Source: Streptomyces tanashiensis (GTDB taxonomy: Bacteria > Actinomycetota > Actinomycetes > Streptomycetales > Streptomycetaceae). From it: 64,000 nucleotides of DNA. The translations under genes were made by a program, and so were the position numbers. Under the pieces are notes generated by a model. It saw only the letters and a list, made by a program, of their open reading frames with translations, had not been told where the DNA came from and made no database searches. This document shows positions 43,353 through 52,723 of the stretch, one piece after another. The stretch covers positions 868,001 to 932,000 of the forward strand of contig NZ_BMRZ01000003.1 in the NCBI RefSeq assembly GCF_014648895.1, given 5' to 3'. Within the stretch, counting starts at the first letter, position 1, and every line of letters starts with the position of its first letter.

Positions 43353-44300
43353 TCAGGGCGTGACGGCGACGTTCGTCAGACCGTTCCCGCCGGTCACCGT
43401 GTTCGAGGCGTACACGGTGGTCGTGCAGCCGCCGCTCTGGTTGGTGACGTTGATCGCGAGCCGCTGAGCCCCGGTCGAGCCCCTCAGATCCGAGCGGTTG
43501 CCCCGGAAGACCGTCCCGCAGCCCCAGCCGCTCTGTTGGGTGTGGGTCTCGAAGCCGTTGTTCGTCGTGTTCACGCCGGTGTTGTCCGCCACGAGGACGC
43601 CGTTGCCCTTCACGTCGACCCAGGAGTCGTCGTAGTTGGCGCCGGTCAGCCCGCGCCCGTCGAAGGTGTTGCCGACGATCCTCGCCCCGGTCGTGCCCTC
43701 CTTGATGTCCACGCTCTCGCCGCCGACGTCCGGCCCGATGGCGTTGTTCAGGATCTGCGCGCCGTCGCTCCGGTCGGAGAGGTTGCCGGCGGTGCCGACG
43801 TACACCCCCTCGCCCATGCCCCGGCCGTCGTTCCCGGTGTCGTAGATCCGCGAGTTCCTGAGGACGCCGTTCCTGCTGGAGTTGCGGAAGTGCACGCCCT
43901 CCATGTCCAGGCCGTGCACGGTCACCCCGTCGATCACCACGCCGTTCGCGGTGTCCGCCATGATCCCCTTCTGGCCGCCGGTCACGGTGATCCCCTCGAC
44001 CGTCCAGTACGAGGCGCCGTTGAGGTGCAGCCCGTAGCCGCCGCCAGCGGTGAGCACCGCGCGCGAGGAGCCGGTCAGGGTGATCCGGGCCGAGGCGGTG
44101 CCCGGGGTGGTGGCCTTGAAGTTGCCGGTGTACGTGCCGTCCGCGAGGTGGATCGTGTCGCCGGGTCTGGCGTTGGTGAGCGCCGTCTTGAGCTGGGCGG
44201 CGGTGGAGACCTCGACGGTGGCCGCGGAGGCCGGTGTGGTGACGAGGGGGACGGCGAGGAGCGCCGGGAGCAGGGGGAGGAGCAGCGTTCGGGTGCGCAT
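43353..44300 (-). CDS. secreted right-handed beta-helix protein, pectate-lyase-like fold
   Basis: A 315-residue precursor with a Sec signal (LLLPLLPALLAVPLVTTPASA). The mature part begins with a typical polysaccharide lyase 6/right-handed helix entry: LKTALTNARPGDTIHLADG and TYTGNF. It continues as parallel beta-helix coils with repeating short strands (GVVIDGVTVHG, GVLRNSRIYD, ARIVGNTFDG). The protein is shorter than most PL6 lyases and I cannot point to a certain catalytic pair, so the activity is open: a polysaccharide lyase or a surface-binding protein. ATG follows GGAAGG. Ends next to the rpsA terminator. Confidence 0.82.
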   Translation of the reverse strand: MRTRTLLLPLLPALLAVPLVTTPASAATVEVSTAAQLKTALTNARPGDTIHLADGTYTGNFKATTPGTASARITLTGSSRAVLTAGGGYGLHLNGASYWTVEGITVTGGQKGIMADTANGVVIDGVTVHGLDMEGVHFRNSSRNGVLRNSRIYDTGNDGRGMGEGVYVGTAGNLSDRSDGAQILNNAIGPDVGGESVDIKEGTTGARIVGNTFDGRGLTGANYDDSWVDVKGNGVLVADNTGVNTTNNGFETHTQQSGWGCGTVFRGNRSDLRGSTGAQRLAINVTNQSGGCTTTVYASNTVTGGNGLTNVAVTP

Positions 44301-44532
44301 GGGGATGCCTTCCGGACGGCGGACAGGGCGGGAGTGTTCCGGTATGTGCACAGTGGTCGAAATACTGAACGCGATGCCTGTCCCGAGACGGTAGGGAGGG
44401 CCTGTGGTCATGTCAAGGTCTGGACCAGTGGCCGCAGTTCACCCGCTGCTCCGCCCGAAGATCGCGCGACCCGCGGGAATGGTCGTGCCGCGCGAGGCGT
44501 TCCCAGAGAGAACACGAGGAGGAGCGGTAATC

Positions 44533-45471
44533 GTGCTTGATCCCCAGGATTTGTACGAATGGGACCCGAAGGGTGTGGCCGTCGTCGACCTGGCCCTGGC
44601 GCAGGAGTCGGCGGGGCTGGTCATGCTCTACCACTTCGACGGCTACATCGACGCGGGCGAGACCGGCGAGCAGATCGTCGACCGGCTGCTCGACACCCTC
44701 CCGCACCAGCTGGTGGCCCGCTTCGACCACGACCGGCTCGTGGACTACCGCGCCCGCCGCCCGCTGCTGACCTTCCGGCGCGACCGCTGGTCCGCGTACG
44801 AGACGCCGTCCATCGAGGTCCGCCTCGTGCAGGACGCCACCGGCGCGCCCTTCCTCGTCCTCTCCGGCCCCGAGCCGGACGTGGAGTGGGAGCGGTTCGC
44901 CGTCGCCGTCCGGCAGATCGTCGAGCGCCTCGGCGTGCGCCTCTCCGTCAACTTCCACGGCATCCCCATGGGCGTGCCGCACACCCGCCCGGTCGGCCTC
45001 ACCCCGCACGGCAGCCGCACCGACCTCATGCCGGGCCACCGCAGCCCCTTCGACGAGGCCCAGGTGCCCGGCAGCGCCGAGTCCCTCATCGAGTACCGGC
45101 TCAGCGAAGCCGGCCACGACACCCTCGGCGTCGCCGCCCACGTCCCGCACTACGTGGCCCGGTCCCCGTACCCGGACGCGGCCCTGACCGCCCTGGAGGC
45201 CGTCACCGCCGCCACGGGCCTCGTCCTCCCGGGCGTCGCCCACTCCCTGCGGACCGAGGCCCGACGCACCCAGACCGAGATCGACCGCCAGATCGGCGAG
45301 GGCGACGAGGAGCTGGTGGCGCTGGTGCAGGGGCTTGAGCACCAGTACGACGCGGCGGCCGGCGCCGAGACGCGCGGCAGCCTGGTCGCCGAGCCGGTCG
45401 ACCTGCCGTCGGCCGACGAGCTGGGCCGCGAGTTCGAGCGCTTCCTCGCGGAGCGGGAGGGCGACGCCTAG
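44533..45471 (+). CDS. PAC2-family protein (proteasome-assembly-chaperone-like)
   Basis: A 312-residue cytoplasmic protein. The PAC2 fold is seen in [57 protein letters not shown] and [25 protein letters not shown] charged C-terminal coil ([15 protein letters not shown]) closes it. Actinobacterial members are conserved, but their role with the proteasome or another complex is not established. The GTG encoding [12 protein letters not shown] follows AGGAG by 9 nt. It is 31 nt upstream of coaE on the same strand. Confidence 0.88.
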   Translation: MLDPQDLYEWDPKGVAVVDLALAQESAGLVMLYHFDGYIDAGETGEQIVDRLLDTLPHQLVARFDHDRLVDYRARRPLLTFRRDRWSAYETPSIEVRLVQDATGAPFLVLSGPEPDVEWERFAVAVRQIVERLGVRLSVNFHGIPMGVPHTRPVGLTPHGSRTDLMPGHRSPFDEAQVPGSAESLIEYRLSEAGHDTLGVAAHVPHYVARSPYPDAALTALEAVTAATGLVLPGVAHSLRTEARRTQTEIDRQIGEGDEELVALVQGLEHQYDAAAGAETRGSLVAEPVDLPSADELGREFERFLAEREGDA

Positions 45472-45489
45472 CCCCGCCGGGGCAGGCCC

Positions 45490-45502
45490 TAAGCTGCCGC
45501 TC
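45490..45502 (+). promoter_or_regulatory. putative -10 of a leaderless coaE transcript
   Basis: TAAGCT (45490-45495) predicts a start at 45502, one base before the ATG at 45503. No Shine-Dalgarno is present between them. The -35 would lie in the end of the PAC2 gene and is not clear. Confidence 0.4.
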
Positions 45503-46123
45503 ATGCTGAAGGTGGGCCTGACCGGCGGGATCGGCGCCGGCAAGAGCGAAGTGTCACGGCTGCTCGTCTCGTACGGAGCCGTGCTGATCGACGCGGACCG
45601 GATCGCGCGCGAGGTCGTGGAGCCCGGGACCCCGGGGCTCGCCGCCGTCGTGGCGGCCTTCGGGGACGGCGTCCTCACCGCGGACGGGACGCTGGACCGG
45701 CCCAAGCTCGGCTCGATCGTGTTCGCCGACGCCGACCGGCTGGCCACCCTCAACGCCATCGTGCACCCGCTGGTCGGCGCCCGGTCGGCGGAGCTGGAGA
45801 GCCACGCGGGCGCCGGAGACGTCGTCGTCCACGACGTACCCCTGCTCGCCGAGAACGGGCTCGCGCCGCTGTACGACCTGGTCGTGGTCGTCGACGCGTC
45901 CCCGGAGACCCAGCTCGACCGGCTGGTACGGCTCCGGGGGATGGCCGCGTCCGAGGCCGAGGCCCGGATGGCGGCCCAGGCCACGCGCGCGAAGCGGCTG
46001 GCCGTCGCCGACCTGGTGATCGACAACGACGGACCGCTCGACGCGCTCGAGCCCCAGGTCCGCAAGGTCTGGGAGGAACTGGAGCGCCGCGCCCGGGCTG
46101 CCGGCGGGGACGCCCAGGCCTGA
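45503..46123 (+). CDS. coaE: dephospho-CoA kinase
   Basis: A 206-residue P-loop kinase that phosphorylates the ribose 3'-OH of dephospho-CoA, the last step of CoA synthesis. Walker A is [14 protein letters not shown], followed by [15 protein letters not shown] with the catalytic Asp, [13 protein letters not shown] and the lid Arg-containing [17 protein letters not shown]. The length is normal for a single-domain CoaE without the extra C-terminal GrpB-like domain found in some actinobacteria. It is downstream of the PAC2 gene. Confidence 0.96.
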   Translation: MLKVGLTGGIGAGKSEVSRLLVSYGAVLIDADRIAREVVEPGTPGLAAVVAAFGDGVLTADGTLDRPKLGSIVFADADRLATLNAIVHPLVGARSAELESHAGAGDVVVHDVPLLAENGLAPLYDLVVVVDASPETQLDRLVRLRGMAASEAEARMAAQATRAKRLAVADLVIDNDGPLDALEPQVRKVWEELERRARAAGGDAQA

Positions 46124-46226
46124 CTTTCGGACCGTGCCGGGCTCGCGGGGCCTGGCGCCGCGCCGTGGCGGAATGCCGCCCGCAGGTCCGGTGTTCAACC
46201 ACCGGATCGAGGGGAAGGATGCCATC

Positions 46227-46595
46227 GTGGCCGACAGCAACCCGGAAACGCACGTCATCGACTTCCGCGCCGCCGAGCATCTCCTGGCCGCGCGGGACCC
46301 TCGTGGGGCCGTGAAGCTGCTGGACTCGGTGATCGCCGCCCATCCCGAGAACACGGCCGCGCGCCTGCTGCGGGCCCGGGCCTTCTTCGCCGCCGCGCAG
46401 CTCCGTCCCGCGCAGCTGGAGTTCGAGCTGGTCCTGGAGCGCGAGCCGGACAACGCCTTCGCCCACTTCGCGCTGGGCCGCACCTTCGAGCGCTCCGGGC
46501 AGACCGCCCAGGCCATGCGGCACTTCCGGCTGGCCGCCGCCCTCGACCCGAAGCCGGAGTACCTCCGGGCGGCGGGGTTCGACACCCGGAACTGA
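46227..46595 (+). CDS. tetratricopeptide repeat protein
   Basis: A 122-residue helical protein with about three TPR units (AAEHLLAARDPRGAVKLLDS, LLRARAFFAAAQLRPAQLEF, HFALGRTFERSGQTAQAMRH). TPRs bind proteins; the partner is unknown. The GTG giving VADSNPETHVIDFRAAEHLL follows GGGGAAGGA. Same strand as coaE, about 100 nt downstream. Confidence 0.85.
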   Translation: MADSNPETHVIDFRAAEHLLAARDPRGAVKLLDSVIAAHPENTAARLLRARAFFAAAQLRPAQLEFELVLEREPDNAFAHFALGRTFERSGQTAQAMRHFRLAAALDPKPEYLRAAGFDTRN

Positions 46596-46616
46596 GCGGG
46601 GCCGGCGCAGGGGCGT

Positions 46617-46886
46617 TCAGCGTCGCGTACCGCCGTGATCGGGTTCGTACGGCGGGATGCTCCGGCCCGGCTGCCAGTGCGGGCCCTGGTGGATGTGGTG
46701 GAGCACCACGGTCAGGTCGACGACGACCACCAGGAACAGCACGCCGCAGGCCGCCGCCCAGCCGGGGCGTCCCACCAGGGAGAACACGGTCGTGCCGAAG
46801 GCGGCCCAGAGCAGCCCCCACATGCTCAGCCAGAACCGCAGGCGCAGAGCACTGCGCGCGTTCGCCGGCTCGTTCCCGGTCCGCAT
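46617..46886 (-). CDS. DUF6343 small membrane protein
   Basis: An 89-residue protein with MRTGNEPANARSALRLRFWL at the N-terminus and two membrane helices (LSMWGLLWAAFGTTVFSLV, AAACGVLFLVVVVDLTVVLH), ending in a His/Pro-rich tail. This is the layout of the DUF6343 family of Streptomyces. Function unknown. It converges on the TPR gene with 21 nt between the stops. The internal ATG is preferred to one 15 codons upstream because of the family start. Confidence 0.8.
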   Translation of the reverse strand: MRTGNEPANARSALRLRFWLSMWGLLWAAFGTTVFSLVGRPGWAAACGVLFLVVVVDLTVVLHHIHQGPHWQPGRSIPPYEPDHGGTRR

Positions 46887-46982
46887 GACGGTCGCATCTC
46901 CCCTCGGGGCCCCCGAGGTCACTTCCAGCATGGACCCCGGGCGGGGGAAACGGAACGGCTGCCGGGAGGCCCGGGCGGCCGC

Positions 46983-47318
46983 TCAGTGCACGACGCTGTA
47001 ACTGCGCCAGGGCAGGGTGTCCGGGGCGATCCAGTTCGCGGAGTTGGTGGGAACGTAGATGGGGTTCGGACCGTCACAGTTGCGGGTCCGGTACATGATG
47101 ATGTCGTCCAGGGAATTGTTCTGGACCTTGGTCACGCCCGAGGGGGCCAGGCGGTGGCAGCCGTTCACGGAGGGGCTGGTCACGCTCACCAGGAGCTCAC
47201 GCTCCGTCTCGTACTTGATCGTGCCCACGCTGGTGCGGCCGAGGCCCGAGCAGCCGGCGACGGCGAGAGTGAGCAGCACGGCCCCGGTGGCGGTCGTGAG
47301 ACGCCGGCGAACGGACAT
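46983..47318 (-). CDS. small lipoprotein of unknown function
   Basis: A 111-residue precursor with a lipobox at the end of GAVLLTLAVAGCSG (Cys23). The mature ~88 residues contain two further Cys (NGCHRL and TRNCDGP), possibly a disulfide, and a C-terminal WRSYSVVH. I do not recognise the family. ATG follows GAGGA. It diverges from the SNF2 gene. Confidence 0.75.
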   Translation of the reverse strand: MSVRRRLTTATGAVLLTLAVAGCSGLGRTSVGTIKYETERELLVSVTSPSVNGCHRLAPSGVTKVQNNSLDDIIMYRTRNCDGPNPIYVPTNSANWIAPDTLPWRSYSVVH

Positions 47319-47487
47319 GGCGGATCCTCTTCTCTCGTGTCTCTTCAGGCCACCATCCCGCCCGCGGGGACCGCTGTCATCCGTTGTTGGGCCGCCCGGG
47401 GGAACCGCCCGGCGCCCGTTGTCAGACCCCACCCGTAAGGTCGGAGGTCCAGTCGGGAACGCCGGACAGCGGGAGGAGAGCGGAGCC

Positions 47488-50373
47488 GTGGCACACACCT
47501 GGATGACCAGCGCCGCCGTCTTCCTGCCGGCCGCCCTTCCTCGTGACGGCCGGGTCGCCTTCTGGGCCCCCGACGGCGGAGCGCTGCCGGAGCCCGTGGC
47601 GAGCGGGGCGGAGCGGGTCGAGCTGACCGTGGCCCGGCGCCACGGGAGCGGTGCCCGGGGCCGTGCCGTGCCCGCCGTGACCCTGCCCGTCGAGGCCGCC
47701 CTGCCGCATCTCGTCGCGGCCCGCCACCACCCGGCCGCCCACCCGGCCACCGCCTGCTGGGGCGCCGCCGCCCTGCACGCCCTGCACCTCGCGGCGCGCG
47801 GCCGGATGCTGCCGGGGCTGACCGCCGACGACCTGGACGCCTGGCGGGCCGGACCCCTGGACGCCGAGGACATCGCCCATCTGCGGGCCGTCGCCGCCGC
47901 CCTGCCGTACGAGGGGTTCGCGGTGCCCGTGCCGGGGCGCGGTCCGCTGCGGCTGCCCGAGCCCGAGGCACTGGTGCGTGCCTTCCTGGACGCGGTCGCC
48001 GACCTCCTGCCCCGCACGCCGGCCGCCGCCCACGCGGTCGGCGCCCCGTTCGCGGCGCGCGCCCCGCAGCACCTGCCCCGCGCGCGGGCCTGGGCCGCCG
48101 AGGCGGCGGCCGGGATGGACGCGGGGGTGCGGGTCTCGCTCCGCCTGGACCTGTCGCCGTACGAACTCTTCGACACCGCGGACTCCGCCGGCACCACGGG
48201 ACACGCGGGCACGGGGTACGCGGGCGCGGGCGAAGGGGCCGGCGGGGAGCGGCACGCCGCCGCCGCGCTCCTCCAGATCCACAGCCTCGCCGACCCGACC
48301 CTGGTCATCGACGCCGCGGAGCTGTGGGCGGGGGACGGAGACCACTTCGGGCCCCGCGCCCGGATCGACGCCGTCCTCGCCCTGCGCCGGGCCGCCCGCG
48401 TCTGGCCCCCGCTCTCCCGGCTCCTCGAGCGGGACGTGCCCGACGTCCTCGCCGTCACCGAGGACGAGCTGTACGAACTGCTCGGCCCGGCCGCCGCCCG
48501 GCTCGCCGACGCCGGAGTCGCCCTCCACTGGCCCCGCGAGCTCGCCCGCTCGCTCAGCGCCTCGGCCGTCGTCCGCCCCGCCCACGCCGCGCCCGGCTCC
48601 GCCACCGACGGCACCTCCTTCTTCGACAGCGAGGAGCTCCTGCGGTTCAACTGGCAGCTGGCCCTCGACGGCGATCCGCTCACCGAGCGCGAGATGGACC
48701 TCCTGGCCGAGGCCCACCGGCCCATCGTGCGCCTCCGCGACCAGTGGGTGGTCGTCGACCCCGCCCTCGTCCGCAAGGCGCGCAAGCGCGAACTCGGTCT
48801 GCTCGAACCGGTCGACGCCCTCGCCGCCGCGCTCACCGGCACCGCCGAGGTGGACGGCGAGTCCGTCCCCGCCGTCCCCGTCGGGGCCCTCGCCGCGCTC
48901 CGCGACCGGCTCCTGGCCGGACCCGAGGACGTGCAGGCCCCGCCCGGCCTCACCGCCACCCTGCGCGACTACCAGCTCAGGGGCCTCGCCTGGCTGGACC
49001 TCATGACCTCGCTCGGCCTCGGCGGCTGTCTCGCCGACGACATGGGCCTCGGCAAGACCGTCACCCTCATCGCCCTCCACCTGCGCCGTGCCCGCCGCGC
49101 CCCCACCCTCGTCGTCTGCCCGGCCTCCCTCCTCGGCAACTGGCAGCGGGAGGTGCGCAGGTTCGCCCCGGACGTGCCCGTCCGCCGCTTCCACGGCACC
49201 GAGCGGGACCTCGACGGCACCGAGGGCGGCTTCGTCCTCACCACGTACGGCACCCTGCGCACCAGCGCCGCCCGACTGGCCGCGCGGGAGTGGGGGATGG
49301 TCGTCGCCGACGAGGCGCAGCACGTCAAGAACCCGTTCTCCGCGACCGCCAAGGCGCTGCGCGAGATCCCCGCACCCGCCAGGGTCGCCCTCACCGGCAC
49401 TCCCGTGGAGAACAACCTCTCCGAGCTCTGGGCGCTCCTCGACTGGACCACCCCCGGCCTCCTCGGCCCGCTCAAGGCCTTCCGCTCCCGTCACGCCCGG
49501 GCCGTGGAGAACCACGAGGAGATCGAGCACGAGGAGGCCGTCGAGCGGCTCGCCCGGCTCGTGCGGCCCTTCCTGCTGCGCCGCCGCAAGTCCGACCCCG
49601 GCATCGTTCCCGAGCTGCCGCCGAAGACGGAGTCCGACCACCCCGTCGCCCTCACCCGGGAGCAGGCCTCGCTCTACGAGGCGGTCGTCCGCGAGACCAT
49701 GACGCGGATCGAGGGCGCCGAGGGCATGGCCCGCCGGGGCCTCGTCATGAGCCTGCTGACCTCCCTCAAGCAGATCTGCAACCACCCCGCGCAGTACCTC
49801 AAGGAGCAGGCACCGCGCGGCAGTGGCACCGCGCGGCTCGCCGGCCGGTCCGGAAAGCTCGCCCTGCTCGACGAGCTCCTCGACACGATCCTCGCCGAGG
49901 ACGGGGCCGTGCTCGTCTTCACCCAGTACGTGTCGATGGCGCGGCTCCTCGCCGACCACCTGGCCGCGCGGGGCATCCCGGCCCAACTCCTCCACGGCGG
50001 CACCCCGGTGGCCGAGCGGGAGCGGATGGTCGACCGCTTCCAGGCCGGCGAGGTCCCCGTCTTCCTGCTCTCCCTGAAGGCCGCGGGCACCGGACTCAAC
50101 CTCACCCGGGCCGGCCACGTCGTCCACTACGACCGCTGGTGGAACCCGGCCGTCGAGGAGCAGGCCACCGACCGGGCCTACCGCATCGGGCAGACCCAGC
50201 CGGTGCAGGTCCACCGGCTCATGGCCGAGGGGACCGTGGAGGACCGCATCGCCGAGATGCTCCGTGCCAAGCGGGCCCTGGCCGACGCCGTCCTCGGCTC
50301 CGGCGAGGCCGCCCTCACCGAGCTCACCGACCGGGAGCTCGCCGATCTGGTGTCCCTGAGGAGGCCCTCGTGA
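47488..50373 (+). CDS. SNF2-family DNA-dependent ATPase (bacterial helicase-like)
   Basis: A 961-residue protein. Residues 1 to ~480 are the bacterial SNF2-associated region of unknown role (ELLRFNWQLALDGDPLTERE near its end). The helicase core follows: LADDMGLGKTVTLIAL (Walker A, ~residue 515), VVADEAQHVKNPFS (DEAQ box, ~608), LTGTPVENNLSELWALLD, then the second RecA lobe with VFTQYVSMARLLADHL and motif VI RAYRIGQTQPVQVHRL. It translocates on double-stranded DNA without strand separation, as known for SNF2 proteins; its target in bacteria is unknown. The GTG follows GGGAGGAGAGCGGAG. It overlaps the SWIM gene by 4 nt (GTGA). Confidence 0.95.
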   Translation: MAHTWMTSAAVFLPAALPRDGRVAFWAPDGGALPEPVASGAERVELTVARRHGSGARGRAVPAVTLPVEAALPHLVAARHHPAAHPATACWGAAALHALHLAARGRMLPGLTADDLDAWRAGPLDAEDIAHLRAVAAALPYEGFAVPVPGRGPLRLPEPEALVRAFLDAVADLLPRTPAAAHAVGAPFAARAPQHLPRARAWAAEAAAGMDAGVRVSLRLDLSPYELFDTADSAGTTGHAGTGYAGAGEGAGGERHAAAALLQIHSLADPTLVIDAAELWAGDGDHFGPRARIDAVLALRRAARVWPPLSRLLERDVPDVLAVTEDELYELLGPAAARLADAGVALHWPRELARSLSASAVVRPAHAAPGSATDGTSFFDSEELLRFNWQLALDGDPLTEREMDLLAEAHRPIVRLRDQWVVVDPALVRKARKRELGLLEPVDALAAALTGTAEVDGESVPAVPVGALAALRDRLLAGPEDVQAPPGLTATLRDYQLRGLAWLDLMTSLGLGGCLADDMGLGKTVTLIALHLRRARRAPTLVVCPASLLGNWQREVRRFAPDVPVRRFHGTERDLDGTEGGFVLTTYGTLRTSAARLAAREWGMVVADEAQHVKNPFSATAKALREIPAPARVALTGTPVENNLSELWALLDWTTPGLLGPLKAFRSRHARAVENHEEIEHEEAVERLARLVRPFLLRRRKSDPGIVPELPPKTESDHPVALTREQASLYEAVVRETMTRIEGAEGMARRGLVMSLLTSLKQICNHPAQYLKEQAPRGSGTARLAGRSGKLALLDELLDTILAEDGAVLVFTQYVSMARLLADHLAARGIPAQLLHGGTPVAERERMVDRFQAGEVPVFLLSLKAAGTGLNLTRAGHVVHYDRWWNPAVEEQATDRAYRIGQTQPVQVHRLMAEGTVEDRIAEMLRAKRALADAVLGSGEAALTELTDRELADLVSLRRPS

Positions 50374-51650
50374 ACCACGCACGGGGCACACGGGGCGCTC
50401 GGGGTGCCGCCCCCCGCCACGACGACCGCCGCCGCAGCTTCCCGCAGGTCGCGCCGCGCTCGGCCCCCGACGGCCGGTTCGCCGCCACCTGGTGGGGGAA
50501 CGCCTGGGTCGCGGCCCTGGAGGACACCGCCCTCGACCCGGCCCGTCTCGCGCGCGGCAAGGCGTACGCGGGGCGCGGTCACGTCGACGCGATCACGGTC
50601 ACCCCCGGCCGGGTCGTCGCCTACGTCCACGGCAGCCGGCCCCGCCCGTACCGCACCGAGATCAGGATGCGGACCCTCGGCGACGACGGCTGGGAGCGGT
50701 TCCTCGACGAGGCCGCCGCCCGCCCCGACCACATCGCCGCCCTCCTCGACAAGGACGTGCCGCACGCCCTGGAGGCGGTCACCGGACTGCTGCCCGCGGC
50801 GGGCGACCTCGTCCCCGACTGCTCCTGCCCGGACGACGGCTACCCCTGCAAGCACGCCGCCGCCCTCTGCTACCAGGCCGCCCGCCTCCTCGACGAGGAC
50901 CCGTTCGTCCTCTTCCTGATGCGCGGCCGCGGGGAGCAGGAGCTCCTGGCCGAACTCACCCGGCGCAACGCCGCCCAGGCCGCCGCCGAGACGGGCGCCG
51001 CCGCCCCGCCGATGCCCACGGTCCCCGCCCGCATCGCGCTCGGCGCGGCCACCGGCGCCGGGCTCCCGCCGCTGCCGCCCGAGCTGCCGGTGCCGGACCG
51101 GCCGGGCCGGCCGGCCGTCTTCCCGCCGGACCCGGACGCCCCCGACCCGCTCGCCCTCGACCTCCTCGCCACCGAGGCCGCCGCCCGCGCCCACGCGTTC
51201 CTCGCCACCGGCCACGACCCGGTCGCCGCGCTCACCCCCTGGCAGGACGCCGTCCGGCTGGCCGCCGCGCACCCCGGCTCCGGACTCACCGCCTCGTCGC
51301 GCGCGCTCTACCGCGACCTGGCGTACGCCCTCGACCGCACCCCCACGGACCTCGCCCGCGCCGTCGCCGCCTGGCGCCAGGGCGGGGCGGCGGGCCTCGC
51401 GGTCCTCGAAGAGCCCTGGGATCCGCCGGCCGGACCGTTCGACCGGGCGAGACCCGCGCTGCTCGCCGCCGACTTCCCGGCGCTCCGCCCCTGGCGCAAC
51501 CGGCTCTCCGGGGAGTCCCTCCAGCTCCGGCTCGGCCGGGACGGCCTCTGGTACGGGTACGAGTCGGACGCCGGCCGCGAGGACTGGTGGCCGCGCGGGG
51601 CCCCCGACCCGGACCCGGTCGGCGCCCTCACCGATCTCCTGGGGCGTTGA
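50370..51650 (+). CDS. SWIM zinc finger protein, partner of the SNF2 ATPase
   Basis: A 426-residue soluble protein. Its SWIM motif is CSCPDDGYPCKH at about residue 151-162 (CxCx6CxH), a small zinc finger that can bind DNA or protein. Before it is a conserved N-terminal domain (FAATWWGNAWVAALEDTALD, RLARGKAYAGRGHV), typical of SWIM proteins encoded next to bacterial SNF2 genes. The C-terminal half is Pro/Ala-rich with helices. GTG start inside GTGA shared with the SNF2 stop, after GAGGAGG. The tight coupling implies one complex; the task of that complex is unknown. Confidence 0.92.
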   Translation: MNHARGTRGARGAAPRHDDRRRSFPQVAPRSAPDGRFAATWWGNAWVAALEDTALDPARLARGKAYAGRGHVDAITVTPGRVVAYVHGSRPRPYRTEIRMRTLGDDGWERFLDEAAARPDHIAALLDKDVPHALEAVTGLLPAAGDLVPDCSCPDDGYPCKHAAALCYQAARLLDEDPFVLFLMRGRGEQELLAELTRRNAAQAAAETGAAAPPMPTVPARIALGAATGAGLPPLPPELPVPDRPGRPAVFPPDPDAPDPLALDLLATEAAARAHAFLATGHDPVAALTPWQDAVRLAAAHPGSGLTASSRALYRDLAYALDRTPTDLARAVAAWRQGGAAGLAVLEEPWDPPAGPFDRARPALLAADFPALRPWRNRLSGESLQLRLGRDGLWYGYESDAGREDWWPRGAPDPDPVGALTDLLGR

Positions 51651-51743
51651 CGGGGGTTGACGGGCGGGACCGGCGACGGCGGGCCGACCTGGCGTCGGGG
51701 CGCCCTGCAGGGGGTTGCGCGGGTGGACGGGTGTTGACCCGGC

Positions 51744-51771
51744 ACTCGAACGGAGTCCCACTCGATGGAGT
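51744..51771. promoter_or_regulatory. two tandem ACTC-GAGT dyads upstream of the chaplin gene
   Basis: ACTCGAACGGAGT (51744-51756) and ACTCGATGGAGT (51760-51771) have the same half-sites, ACTC and GAGT, with centres about 16 bp apart. They lie 95-120 bp before the chaplin ATG. They look like binding sites for a dimeric regulator. Confidence 0.45.
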
Positions 51772-51865
51772 GAAACCCGTCAACGGCCGGATCCGGCACG
51801 CACGTTTGTCGCGTTGATTCCGGTACGGGCACTTGCCCGTGTACACCTCCGGAAGGCAGGAAGCC

Positions 51866-52678
51866 ATGAGGCAGATTCGCCGAAGTGGTCTGGCCACACT
51901 GTTGGTCACGGGTGGAGCACTCGCCCTCTCGGCGGGCGCCGCGCACGCCGACGCCGGTGCGCAGGGCGCCGCGGTCGGTTCGCCGGGAGTCGGTTCCGGC
52001 AACACGCTTCAGCTCCCGGTGCACGTGCCGGTCAACGTCTGCGGCAACACGGTCAATGTCGTCGGGCTGCTCAACCCGGCCGCGGGCAACAGCTGTGCCA
52101 ACCACTCCGCCCGGCACGAGACCGGGGGCTACGGGGACGAGGACGGCGGCGGCCGCACCCACAAGGACGAGCCCGGCACCCCGCGCGGCGGGGAGCAGGC
52201 CGGCGGCTCGCACGGGGGCGGCTCTCACGGCGGCTCCCACGGGGGCGGCTCCTCCAACGGCGGCGGGTCCACCGCCGAGACCCACGCCGAGGGATCCCCC
52301 GGCGTGCTCTCCGGGAACGGCATCCAGCTGCCCATCGACCTCCCCGTGAACGTCAGCGGGAACTCGGTCAACGTGGTCGGCATCGCCAACCCGGCCATCG
52401 GCAACACCGCGGTGAACGGCCCGGCCAAGCCCGCGCAGCCGATCGAGAAGCCGACGCCGCGCCCCCAGACCCCCGTGCGGAACGTGCCGGTGCCGCAGGC
52501 CGAGACCGAGACCCCGGTCGTCCCCCCGGCTCCCGCGCCGCAGGGTGAGACGAGCACGGCCTCGCTGGCCGCCACGGGTTCGGACGCCATGGGCTACGCC
52601 GCTCCCGCGAGTGCGGCGCTGCTCCTCGGCGGCGCCCTGCTGTACCGCCGCGGACGCCGCACCGGCGACCAGGCCTGA
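51866..52678 (+). CDS. long chaplin with cell-wall sorting signal
   Basis: A 270-residue precursor: Sec signal (LATLLVTGGALALSAGAAHA), chaplin domain 1 (~28-78) with GSPGVGSGNTLQLPVHVPVN and two Cys (VNVCGNT, GNSCAN), a Gly/Ser/His-rich linker, chaplin domain 2 (~139-186) with GSPGVLSGNGIQLPIDLPVN but no Cys, a Pro-rich spacer, and a C-terminal LAATG sorting motif, hydrophobic helix and YRRGRR tail. Sortase would attach it to peptidoglycan, where it anchors the hydrophobic coat of aerial hyphae and spores, as for ChpA-C of S. coelicolor. The ATG follows GCAGGAAG. Expression is expected to depend on development. Confidence 0.95.
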   Translation: MRQIRRSGLATLLVTGGALALSAGAAHADAGAQGAAVGSPGVGSGNTLQLPVHVPVNVCGNTVNVVGLLNPAAGNSCANHSARHETGGYGDEDGGGRTHKDEPGTPRGGEQAGGSHGGGSHGGSHGGGSSNGGGSTAETHAEGSPGVLSGNGIQLPIDLPVNVSGNSVNVVGIANPAIGNTAVNGPAKPAQPIEKPTPRPQTPVRNVPVPQAETETPVVPPAPAPQGETSTASLAATGSDAMGYAAPASAALLLGGALLYRRGRRTGDQA

Positions 52679-52723
52679 GGCTCCGCCCCTCGCGGCCGGC
52701 CGACGGGGCTGACGCCCGAGCCG

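Noticed and set aside
51812..51817. SigBldN-type promoter for the chaplin (CGTTGA as -10)
   Set aside because: A CGTTGA hexamer is there, but no CGTAAC-like -35 lies about 16 nt upstream.
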